Shown here in pieces: positions 43,269 through 52,400 of a stretch of DNA of 64,000 bases. A model generated the notes under the pieces. The model was not told where the DNA came from and did no database searches. It worked only from the letters and a program-made list of their open reading frames with translations. How positions within the stretch are numbered: the first letter of the stretch is position 1; the number at the start of each line of letters is the position of its first letter. The translations under genes and the position numbers were made by a program. Origin of the DNA: a virus; the IMG/VR virus record IMGVR_UViG_3300008459_011050, positions 62,001-126,000 of that record. One strand, 5' to 3'.

Positions 43269-45533
43269 ATGCTTCAAATAATCTCTGATCCTACGGAAGA
43301 AACCTTTAAGATTTACGAATCATGGTCACTCACAGCTACAATGAGTGCTGAGCTACCACCAGTTTTTGGAAGGATAGGTGACCAATATATTGTAGGTGTA
43401 ACTGACTTAAACAATATCCTAAGTTTCAAAACCTTTAATTTCGATTACACTATGAAAACCGACAATAGGTTTCTTAAAACTTATTACCGCTTAAGTAGAG
43501 ATACAGAAAACTGGACTGAATGGTATGATTTACCATCAACCATAAAGGAATTCCCACCTTTTAATGATGGTGATACACTTTCTTTGGATATAAAATTTGT
43601 TAGAGAGGGAAATTCTGAATATGGTTTAATAAAATTACTTAGTTGGTCAATAGATGGTCTTAAACAAAGAAATCAAACTGATGGGGAATCTAAAATCATA
43701 TTGACTGAGGAAAACAATCAAGTAATAATCAAACCCCCCTTTATATTTAAAGTTTTCAAAATTGAAGACATAGAAATTTTATCCTCTGACAAATCTTTGA
43801 CCGATGTCTCAATAAAGTATAGATACTCACAGGATTATGGTAGAACTGTCACCAATTGGGAATACTTTACCAAAGAAAATATAACAACCACAAAAATAAA
43901 CCCAATTAGATTTTTTCAAATAGAGTATCTTTTGGAATATACAGGTAAAGGTCAAACAAAAATATTTGATATAAATTTAATAGGAGACTTTCAAAATGTT
44001 ACCGAAGACTACAAGAAGAGTAATGTATATGGCATAAGGGAAAACTGTAATTGTGAAAGACTTGGAATTGTTGGAGATACAACATCGAGTACCACAACTC
44101 CGACCGGAGGTCAACCAAACCTATTGACACAAACAGAACCAACCAATGTCCTTCCAATATTGTCTAATGACCAAATAAACTCATTATATAAACCCTATCA
44201 ACTACCAAAGGCCACTGAACTTCTAACGAAAATGGTGAATGATGCTAATCAGATGTTTGGACATGAGGTAGTATACTTTATAACTGATCCTGACAAAAAG
44301 GGTATAGATCACACATTCCATGAATATCAATTATTTAACTATGTATGTGAAAGGTTAATTAAAGTGTCTGTGGAAAATAATCAATTTCCAGACAATCAAA
44401 TAGTGATGAACCAATTTGATCTATCATTATTTGAAGCTTTTGAGGTCCATGTTCCAAAATTATTTTTTAAAGAACAATTCGGACCAGAAAAAAGACCGTC
44501 AAAAGAAGATTTTCTTTGGTTTTGTGAATTGAATAGAATGTTTATTGTTGAACATGCTCAACAGTTTAGGTCTTTCAACAATAATGCAGTCTATTACAAG
44601 TTACACCTCAAGAAATACGTACAAAAATCCAATGTCATTGGAGTTAATCAAACAATCACTGAGAAAGTTCAAGAACTTACTAAGAATTCAACAATCAATG
44701 AATTGTTTGGTCAAGAAAATACACTTGATAAAAAATCCGTATCCAACAAAGAGGAATTCAGACCGTTGACTAGAGATATCACTAGGGTTAGTATAGTTGC
44801 TAATATAGTAAAACAATTGGTTGAAAATGCAGAATTAGTGATAAGTAAGTCTCACTATGATTTGTCCACTGTGACGTTTTCTGTTACACAGTCTTATCCA
44901 GCTGTAACTTACAGAAATATCAAAGATTATTTTGCACCAAGTGATAATTTATGTTATACTTGTTGGTTCAATTTGAATAATTATATTAACGATGACAAAT
45001 ATAATTTTTTCAATTATTATGACAATTTGAATAATGTTGGATTAAATTTCCAATTGAAGTCAGATGAAATACAAATAAAAATAAACCAAAATAGTTACAG
45101 TTTCGAGCTTATGGGTGTAACTGGTGGATCCGAGGGTTTATATGAGGATACTTGGTATGCCTATTTGGTGAATATAGATCAAAGAAAGAGGGAACTAAGT
45201 CAGTATATTTATAAAAGGGATATAGAAGACGAAGACCTTGGGAGTAAAGTTAATTCCACTAAACTTAAATTAATAAAGACCAAAACCCAAACTTTGTCTA
45301 ATTTTGAATTTTCTATTGATAATATTCATGCGTCTATTCTCTCAAGTGATATGAGGATAACCAACATAAGACTTCTTTCAGAAGTGATACCTATTAACCA
45401 ACATTCAATTTTCTTAAACCAATATCACCTAAGAGACGACACAAAATATTTAATTTTTGGGGATAATGCGAATCAAAGATTAAGTTTACCTTATATGCCA
45501 TTAAATCAAGTTGGTAGCAATGATGTTGGATAA
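43269..45533 (+). CDS. large virion structural-type protein, 754 aa
   Basis: Starts two bases after an AATATATATTTT box. Beta-rich, with many YRLSRDTENWTEWYDLP-type strands in the first 250 residues, a Thr/Pro linker near residue 280 (TTSSTTTPTGGQP), a helical middle (VYFITDPDKKGIDHTFHEYQ) and a C-terminal lectin-like stretch (CYTCWFNLNNYINDDKYNFF ... TWYAYLVNIDQ). Size and style match other structural genes here, but no homologue is recognised. A tail or baseplate role is inferred. Confidence 0.6.
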   Translation: MLQIISDPTEETFKIYESWSLTATMSAELPPVFGRIGDQYIVGVTDLNNILSFKTFNFDYTMKTDNRFLKTYYRLSRDTENWTEWYDLPSTIKEFPPFNDGDTLSLDIKFVREGNSEYGLIKLLSWSIDGLKQRNQTDGESKIILTEENNQVIIKPPFIFKVFKIEDIEILSSDKSLTDVSIKYRYSQDYGRTVTNWEYFTKENITTTKINPIRFFQIEYLLEYTGKGQTKIFDINLIGDFQNVTEDYKKSNVYGIRENCNCERLGIVGDTTSSTTTPTGGQPNLLTQTEPTNVLPILSNDQINSLYKPYQLPKATELLTKMVNDANQMFGHEVVYFITDPDKKGIDHTFHEYQLFNYVCERLIKVSVENNQFPDNQIVMNQFDLSLFEAFEVHVPKLFFKEQFGPEKRPSKEDFLWFCELNRMFIVEHAQQFRSFNNNAVYYKLHLKKYVQKSNVIGVNQTITEKVQELTKNSTINELFGQENTLDKKSVSNKEEFRPLTRDITRVSIVANIVKQLVENAELVISKSHYDLSTVTFSVTQSYPAVTYRNIKDYFAPSDNLCYTCWFNLNNYINDDKYNFFNYYDNLNNVGLNFQLKSDEIQIKINQNSYSFELMGVTGGSEGLYEDTWYAYLVNIDQRKRELSQYIYKRDIEDEDLGSKVNSTKLKLIKTKTQTLSNFEFSIDNIHASILSSDMRITNIRLLSEVIPINQHSIFLNQYHLRDDTKYLIFGDNANQRLSLPYMPLNQVGSNDVG

Positions 45534-45630
45534 TTTTTTTCAAAATTGGAAAAACTTCTGTTTTTTGTTGTGATATATATTTGAACAGAAATTGATTGGT
45601 CAACTCAGATCAATCAAAAAAAAAATTTCT

Positions 45631-46476
45631 ATGTTTAACACACAAACTTATCACACTCTCGTACAGAAGATGCGAGAATTTTTTTTGCAAAAAGGTTTCT
45701 ATGAGGTACCTACACAATCAAGATTATCAATCTTGGCAGCTTGTGAAAATCCTCATTCAATTACAACATATAACTATCAAGGTCTAGTTTGGCCACTACC
45801 CCAAACAGGCCAAATGTGGTTAGAGTATGAGTTACTAAAAAACCCCGAGTGGAAAGGATGTTTCTGTATCTCAACTTCCTATCGACAAGAAAAAAACCCA
45901 ATTCCTGGTCGTCACGAATTAATTTTCCCAATGTTCGAATTTGAATCCAAAGGAACTATGGAAGATATGTTGAGACTTGAAAGTGAATTACTAACTCATT
46001 TGGGTTTTGATAGTCCAGTGGAAGTTAAGTATGACGATGTTTGTCAAGAGTATGGTGGTGTTCCGATCTTGGAAAATGAACATGAACAAAGGATGTGGGA
46101 TGAAAAGGGTCCTGTTATATCACTTCAACATTTCCCTTTGAGGACTAATCCGTTTTGGAATATGAGACATAACGATAATGGAATTTTCAATAAAGTAGAT
46201 GTTATTCTATATGGTCAAGAGACCATTGGTTCGGCCGAAAGGAGTTCTGATATTGAAAAAATGAGAGAAATGTTCTACACAATCGAAGATGGAAAATATT
46301 CTGAAAAACTTTTTGAATTATTTGGAAAAGATAGAGTTGAAAAGGAATTAGAAGATTTTTTCAAACATGACTTCTTTCCAAGATTTGGTGGTGGTATAGG
46401 AATGACCAGAATGGCTAGAGCCTACGAAATGCTACAAAAAGATAAATTAGTTGAGTCTGTACTCGAAGAAGCATAA
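45631..46476 (+). CDS. class II aminoacyl-tRNA-synthetase-like enzyme (AsnRS/AspRS core, no anticodon domain), 281 aa
   Basis: Motif 2 (CISTSYRQEKNPIPGRHELI, then PMFEFES) and motif 3 (GGGIGMTRMARAY) of class II synthetases are present. NKVDVILYGQETIGSAERSS matches the class IIb GQE...R segment. The protein is only the catalytic core of AsnRS/AspRS, without the N-terminal anticodon OB domain. Relatives without this domain make asparagine (archaeal AsnRS-like, AsnA) or attach amino acids to other targets (EpmA/GenX). Start: a TTG at 45592 adds 13 residues, but the ATG at MFNTQTYHTL is preferred. A TATATTTG box lies at 45576-45583. Ends at a terminator. Confidence 0.8.
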   Translation: MFNTQTYHTLVQKMREFFLQKGFYEVPTQSRLSILAACENPHSITTYNYQGLVWPLPQTGQMWLEYELLKNPEWKGCFCISTSYRQEKNPIPGRHELIFPMFEFESKGTMEDMLRLESELLTHLGFDSPVEVKYDDVCQEYGGVPILENEHEQRMWDEKGPVISLQHFPLRTNPFWNMRHNDNGIFNKVDVILYGQETIGSAERSSDIEKMREMFYTIEDGKYSEKLFELFGKDRVEKELEDFFKHDFFPRFGGGIGMTRMARAYEMLQKDKLVESVLEEA

Positions 46477-46508
46477 TAAAAAAGGGGGATAAATTCCCCC
46501 TTTTTTAT
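46477..46508. terminator. bidirectional intrinsic terminator
   Basis: A GGGGGA stem pairs with TCCCCC around a TAAAT loop, with A and T tracts on either side. It serves the plus-strand synthetase-like gene and, in reverse, the leftward lytic transglycosylase gene, whose stop lies in the T tract. Confidence 0.9.
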
Positions 46509-47269
46509 TTTAAGTCGGTTGAGAAATACATCATGTTATGTTTTGCTAAACGAAAACTTCCACCGTTGTAGTCAACTAATGACAACAACCAAGCCCTTTC
46601 GTTATTGTTACCCGAGGTCTTATGTACTTCATATTGTTCTCTTAAGTGATAGGAGGCAACTCTGATATCATCAATAAGATGGTGGTTTGTCTTACCTATT
46701 TTATTCAAAATATATTTTCTAGTACAAGGCATAATCTGTGGTATACCTTTTGCACCAGAGTTTTTATTGGTGATATTACAAAAACCAGATTCTTGGTCTA
46801 AAAGTCTGAAGAATATACTTGCTGGTATCTTATTTGAGTTTATCTCCGAAACAATTGTGAAAAAAACTTCATCCGAAAGTTTCTGTAAATTTACATAGTT
46901 TTTTACTTTGTATTTTGAATGAGCTAGATATTCGATATATCTTCTCTCCTCCCTAAGTTTGTCAAAATCCAAATTGTCGATTGACTTATTAATAAAACTT
47001 TTCTTGACTACTACAACTGTTTTTTCTGATGCTGTAATTCTTCCGAATGTAAAAAAAGTCAGACATAATAATATTGGAATCAATATTATCGATAAGATAA
47101 ACTTATTATGTCTGATAACCATTATCAATGAGTTTTGAGATCTATAGTCTGGGTAAATTACCCAACTCAGTAGAGATATGAATTGTATCTTTATATTTTC
47201 CTCGAACCATTTACTTTTGAATGTAGATGTAAGTAACCAATGATGGAATTTAATGAGGTCATAATTCAT
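46505..47269 (-). CDS. lytic transglycosylase (SLT family), membrane-anchored, 254 aa
   Basis: The C-terminal half is an SLT/goose-lysozyme fold with the catalytic Glu in RLLDQESGF, GAKGIPQIMPCTRKYI, and LVDYNGGSFRLAKHN. Residues ~58-76 form one membrane segment (ILSIILIPILLCLTFFTFG). Muralytic enzymes of this kind cut peptidoglycan during entry or lysis. An in-frame Met at 47122 begins just before the membrane segment and is a possible alternative start; the first Met is kept since it follows the upstream gene by 16 bases. Confidence 0.82.
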   Translation of the reverse strand: MNYDLIKFHHWLLTSTFKSKWFEENIKIQFISLLSWVIYPDYRSQNSLIMVIRHNKFILSIILIPILLCLTFFTFGRITASEKTVVVVKKSFINKSIDNLDFDKLREERRYIEYLAHSKYKVKNYVNLQKLSDEVFFTIVSEINSNKIPASIFFRLLDQESGFCNITNKNSGAKGIPQIMPCTRKYILNKIGKTNHHLIDDIRVASYHLREQYEVHKTSGNNNERAWLLSLVDYNGGSFRLAKHNMMYFSTDLK

Positions 47270-47285
47270 AAGGTTAAATTAATTT

Positions 47286-48020
47286 TTAATAAGGATATAG
47301 ATGATAAATTTCATTTATATCCAGTAAATGATGGTCAACTTCATTGTGAGTTTCTAATTTACTCTTATGAAAATGACCATAAAAATGTTTCTTGATTTTA
47401 TTATTTTCGTATATGTCAAGAAATATATTTGTCATTAGATTTCTTTCAAATGAAAGATCTCCAATTAAACCACTATCATGTTTTGACCAATCCTCAACAA
47501 AGGAACCAAACCCAAGTTTATTACATGGATCGCACCAATCGGGTGCTGTGTGGGTTATGATAATATCAATATCTTTTAAGTTCTTAGTAATTTCGGGATT
47601 ATATACGATACCCTCCTTTTCCCAATAACATCTTTTTCTACTTCCGTATTTGATGTTACTATTATTTTCCTTAATTCTTTGGGTCCTATCAACACTAATA
47701 GCACCACCAATAAATAAGAATTTGTAACCTTCTAAATTAAGGGTGGTGTAGTCTGGTAAAAGTTTCAAATGACTAAAATCATAGTCACCATTGAAGAAAC
47801 CTGGACTATCATGGTTTCCTCGAATAGCGAGCAAGGTAACATTAACATCCTTCAAGAAGTCATTAAGATTCTTCAAAGTTTGTTCATCATTTTCCTTGTA
47901 ACTAAACCCAATTCCAAAATCACCAACTTGAATAATAGTACAATCAGTAATTTGTTTAGAGTGGATTTGATGTTTGAGGAAATTGAAATTTCCGTGTATG
48001 TCGCCTAATAATAAAACCAT
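47286..48020 (-). CDS. calcineurin-like metallophosphoesterase, 244 aa
   Basis: All motifs of the family are present: LGDIHGNFN, VGDFG, IRGNHDS, ITHTAP and YGHFHKS. Such enzymes cleave phosphate esters (nucleotides, polynucleotides or protein phosphate). No extra domain. Substrate unknown. It sits between the lytic enzyme and the deoxyhypusine-synthase-like gene. A promoter-like site is just upstream (48025-48055), close enough that the transcript would have almost no leader. Confidence 0.87.
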   Translation of the reverse strand: MVLLLGDIHGNFNFLKHQIHSKQITDCTIIQVGDFGIGFSYKENDEQTLKNLNDFLKDVNVTLLAIRGNHDSPGFFNGDYDFSHLKLLPDYTTLNLEGYKFLFIGGAISVDRTQRIKENNSNIKYGSRKRCYWEKEGIVYNPEITKNLKDIDIIITHTAPDWCDPCNKLGFGSFVEDWSKHDSGLIGDLSFERNLMTNIFLDIYENNKIKKHFYGHFHKSKLETHNEVDHHLLDINEIYHLYPY

Positions 48021-48024
48021 ATTG

Positions 48025-48055
48025 CGAAGATACGAAATTTATATATCTTTACCAA
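48025..48055 (-). promoter_or_regulatory. possible Bacteroidota-type promoter for the metallophosphoesterase gene
   Basis: Reading left, TTG (48055-48053) is followed after 20 bases by TATCTTCG (48032-48025), one mismatch from TAnnTTTG. The expected start of transcription falls at about the ATG, so the mRNA would be leaderless or nearly so, which makes this weaker than the site at 43215. Confidence 0.35.
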
Positions 48056-48100
48056 AACTATAAAAAAAGCAATACCCTAAATTTTCTGTAAATTTCAAGG

Positions 48101-49072
48101 TTATTGACCCATTATGTAGGAAAACATTAAGGGGGCAACTATAGTGGCATCACTTTCGATTATAAATTTTGGAGTATTTATATCTAACTTACCCCAAGTA
48201 ATTTTCTCATTTGGAACTGCACCCGAATATGATCCATAACTTGTGGTTGAGTCGGAAATCTGACAGAAGTAAGACCAGAAAGGAACATCGGTCCATTCTA
48301 AGTCTTGATACATCATTGGGACTACACAAATTGGGAAATCACCAGCAATACCACCACCAATCTGAAAGAATCCAACACCTTTACCACCAGAGTTTTTTCT
48401 ATACCAATCAGAAAGGAAAACCATATAATCAATGCCACATTTAACTGTAGTAGATTTTAATTTACCCTTGATTACATTTGAAGCAAAAATATTTCCTAGT
48501 GTGGAATCTTCCCAACCTGGAACGATAATAGGTAAGTTTCTCTCACAAGCCGCGATCAACCAACTATCTTTAGGATTGATTTCATATTCCTTTTCCAAAT
48601 CTCGATTCCTTATTATTTGGTAAATAAATTCATGGGGAAACATGGGATAATTCTTTCTTTCAGCAGTCTCCCAATAGAATTCAATTACTTTCTGAATTTT
48701 TCTGAAAGCTTCTTCTTCTGGTATACAAGTATCGGTTACTCTATTTAGTCCTCGTTCCAATAAATCCCATTCATCTTGTGGTGTTAGGTCTCGATAGTTT
48801 GGAACTCTTTTATAATGAGAATGAGCTACTAAATTCATTAAATCTTCTTCTAGGTTTGCTCCTGTACAAGAAATGATATGGACCTTATTTTGTCTAATCA
48901 TCTCTGCGAGGGAAATACCAAGTTCAGCTGTACTCATAGCACCTGCTAAAGTGATCATCATTTTACCACCCTCTTCCAAATGTTTTTGGTAGGCGATGGA
49001 TGCGTCCCTTAAAGATGCTGCGTTAAAATGTTTAAAATTTTTATCAATAAAAGAGGTGATAGTCTTTTCCAT
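48101..49072 (-). CDS. deoxyhypusine-synthase-family protein, 323 aa
   Basis: Clear family resemblance: SCTGANLEEDLMNLVAHSHY, IPIIVPGWEDSTLGNIFA, FFQIGGGIAGDFPICVVPM and SGAVPNEKITWGKLD, in which Lys295 stands at the place of the catalytic lysine of human DHS (WGK). The His-rich piece KHH after GGG in the eukaryotic enzyme is AGD here, as in bacterial members of this family. Eukaryotic DHS puts an aminobutyl group from spermidine on eIF5A; bacterial members make homospermidine-type polyamines or have unknown roles. Full length; possible effects on host polyamines or a translation factor. Confidence 0.88.
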   Translation of the reverse strand: MEKTITSFIDKNFKHFNAASLRDASIAYQKHLEEGGKMMITLAGAMSTAELGISLAEMIRQNKVHIISCTGANLEEDLMNLVAHSHYKRVPNYRDLTPQDEWDLLERGLNRVTDTCIPEEEAFRKIQKVIEFYWETAERKNYPMFPHEFIYQIIRNRDLEKEYEINPKDSWLIAACERNLPIIVPGWEDSTLGNIFASNVIKGKLKSTTVKCGIDYMVFLSDWYRKNSGGKGVGFFQIGGGIAGDFPICVVPMMYQDLEWTDVPFWSYFCQISDSTTSYGSYSGAVPNEKITWGKLDINTPKFIIESDATIVAPLMFSYIMGQ

Positions 49073-49114
49073 CTAATTTATATTGAAAAAATCAAAAATG
49101 TTTATATATAGAAT

Positions 49115-49486
49115 ATGAACAGACCAGAGGTAAGAGTGATAGAAACTCAACACGAAGAAGTAAAACCAATTGAGGTAAGTAATTGGGAAAGGGAACAACT
49201 TCTAGCTAAGTATGGATATGTCAATCAATCGACTTACAAACAACCAATCCAAGAATTTGATCCAACAAGGGATTTATCATATCAAGAAATGATGGAAATT
49301 GAGGATCGTAAACAACAGATTGAAATGGAAAGGGGTCGTCAACAAATGACGAACAGACCCACCACCTACACTATTGACCAAGACCAGGTTAGATACAATG
49401 AGACTAGGTGGTCAAATATGGATTTGGGTGGACAAGATTTTGGTATACAAGTTCAGATAGTTTCTGATATGAAGTTTACTAGATAA
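49115..49486 (+). CDS. hypothetical Gln/Glu/Arg-rich protein, 123 aa
   Basis: No known family. Most of the chain is a highly charged helix (DLSYQEMMEIEDRKQQIEME) with a C-terminal strand (FGIQVQIVSDMKF). It starts four bases after a TTTATATATA box. Its stop codon abuts the stop of the leftward protease gene (TAA/TCA back to back). Probably a small phage accessory or structural protein. Confidence 0.65.
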   Translation: MNRPEVRVIETQHEEVKPIEVSNWEREQLLAKYGYVNQSTYKQPIQEFDPTRDLSYQEMMEIEDRKQQIEMERGRQQMTNRPTTYTIDQDQVRYNETRWSNMDLGGQDFGIQVQIVSDMKFTR

Positions 49487-52400
49487 TCAAGGTGGTGGTA
49501 TATAAAAATATTGTTTTGTAATGGGATTACTTGAACAAGTACCGTTACATTTAACATTTAAACTATACCAAGTTCCGTTTACAGGGTCTCCAAAAGGTTG
49601 TGGCTTCATTAACAATCTCACATATCCATTATTGAGGTCTGTTATTGATGGTGTGTAAGGATTTGCATTATTTATCACGTAAGTTTGAACTGGTGTCAAA
49701 TTAGGATTATTGGTTGGATCTGATGTATATCTTGACACATCCACTTTATAACTTTGACAATTTATATTTAGGTTGAATTGTGAAAACCACCTCACTCCAC
49801 CAGCAGTGGGTCCTTGTGAAACACTCATTTCAGAGATGGCACATTGTTTGTCACCTGATTGTGGGGTAGTAACGCCTACTAAATTTCCATACCCAACCCC
49901 AATACTATTTTTAGCGTAGGCTTTTATATAATAAGTAGTATTTGGATTTAATCCAGTTATACTACTTGTGAATTGACCAACACCAATACCATTTGATGTC
50001 TTGGTAGGGAGGGCGATAGTCAAGTTATCGAATGTGGTTGACCAGATGACACCACGTTGTGTCACTGGTGCATCACCTTGATTTGTTATCTCACCTCCTG
50101 ATGAAGCTGTTGTACTAGTGGTCGCAGCACTGTTGGATGTTAATACTACTGGAAATGGTGATGGGGGGGTGGTAAAAGATAATTCATTCCCATAACCAGT
50201 ACCTACTGAGTTTGTGGCATAAGATCTGATAAAGTATGTCTGAAGTGGTTCTAATCCGGATAAGTTAGATATGAAGCTGGTTGAATTCGGACCATTGGTG
50301 GTCTTTGTAGTCAAGTCTATTGTTGGGTTAGGTGACGTGGACCAACAAACACCAGTTTGTGTAATGTTAGAAAATCCGTTGGATAGTATGTTCCCCCCAG
50401 AGGTAGCGGAATTATAAGTTAAATTCGAAATTGTGGTTGTTGTCAGAGTGGGTGATGTAACAGACGAAGTAGTAAAACTTTGTACTTCACCTTTACCCTG
50501 ACCATCGGATGTAGTAGCGTAAGCATAAAAATAATATGTAGTGTTTGGTTGTAAACCAGTGATTATCATGTTGAATGAGTTGTCAGTTGGTGGTGAATAT
50601 GTGCGTATAATCGATGGGTTAAAGGAAGGTTGAGTGCTAAAAACAATGCCCATGTTTGTGATAGTTTTACCCCATCTGTTCAAGACCTGACCCGAAACAG
50701 TCGCAGAATTTTGGGTTATATTTTGGACAATTGGATTAGTAAAAACGACCGGTAGTTGTAATGGTGTAGCTATGATATACAGTATGGAACCTCCAACAAA
50801 ATTATTCTGATTTTTAGCAAAGGCGGAAAAAAAGTACGTAGTGCCGGGAGTCAAATTGGTAACACTAACCCCAAATGAACCCAATTGACCGGGTGTGGTA
50901 ATTTTTGTGGTGGATGGGTCTGTATAACTCGGAATAGTACCAGATTTATAGAGCACACCTCTTTCAATTATCGGAGACCCACCATCACTAACCACAGTTG
51001 CACCAAATGACACAGTTGTAGGACTCGAAGCGCTCGCACCATTAGCTTGAACTACAGGTCTGTCTGGGTATACAAATGGCATGGCATCTCCATAATTATA
51101 TTCTCTGAAGTCGTCTATTATAACTGGTCTAACATAAACCGTCTGACCGGGCAATAAATTACTAGGGTTGAGTGGGATGCTAACGTCCCTTGTGCCAATG
51201 AATGGTGTTTGGGGGAATCCATCACCGGTTAGATTGGTGGCGTTTGAATTTACTATAGTTACATTTGGGGTTGTTTTTGATGCAACGATCCCATTTTGCC
51301 AAGGTACTTCATCAGTATCAATGAATGTGGTTGACATAGCTCCAGTTACCGTCGGAACGATACCGGTCAGATAAAAAACTAATTTTTTTGTAGTAAAGCT
51401 TATTTCATCAGAGTAAAAGACACCTTGTGAATTTTCAGCAAAAATCCTTATAAAATACTGCGTTTGTTGACTAAGATCTCTTATTATTCCATTAAATGAA
51501 CCCATTCCTTGACCAATTTCTAAATATTGATCATTCAGAGTGGGACTAGAATTGGTAGACCAGCAGAAACCCCTTCTTATAATTGGAGATCCACCGTCTG
51601 ACAAAAACGCAAGGGTACTTGTGCCACCTACACCAAACTTAGATTTAGTTGAAAGAATTCGAATTGATTGAATTGGTTTAAAAATTATTTGTGAAGAGCT
51701 TTGAGTTGTTAAACTTCTAACTTGTCCGTATCCTATACCGCCTGATGTTTTAACAAAAGCTCTAAAAAAATAATTAGTGGACGGAATCAAATTATCTAAG
51801 CTTAGTATAAAATTTGCAGTATTATTATTTGGATCAAAGACCTTCGTAGTCAAATCATATGTGATGTTGTTTTGTGAGGTTGAATAAATTACACCTCTTT
51901 CTAAAACTGAAGAACCATAAGTGTTGATACTGAACCCTCCAGAAATTATTGAAGTGTTTGTTGATTCGTAGAGAGCTGTTGATATTATTGGTTCTTGGGG
52001 TGATGTGGTTGTAAATTGTATAGATTGACCATAAGAAACACCAGCAAGATTGGTAGCGAAAGAACGCACATAATAAGTTGAACCTGGTTCCAAATTTTTC
52101 ATCATTATATTGAATGAACCCAATTGACCGTAGTCAGCTATTTCAAAATCTAAACAATTTTCAATGGTTGGATCAAGTGTGGTCGACCAAATTAGACCTC
52201 TCACTAAAAATGGGGCGTTACCTGTATCAGATACAACACCTCCAGATCCTGCGGTGGTTCTGGTAACATTAATTACAGTAGGATAAGTCGTCGTTGTAGG
52301 TTTTGTTGTGAAATCTACGAAAGGTAACTGATCACTCAGATACAAATTCGATCTTATAGCGTGTCTTGGATATTTCCAGAAACCTCTCACCAACATATTT

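Noticed and set aside
45592-45630. TTG start adding 13 residues to the synthetase-like protein
   Set aside because: The ATG at 45631 fits the family N-terminus better, and the TTG-start segment is Lys/Ile-rich non-conserved sequence.
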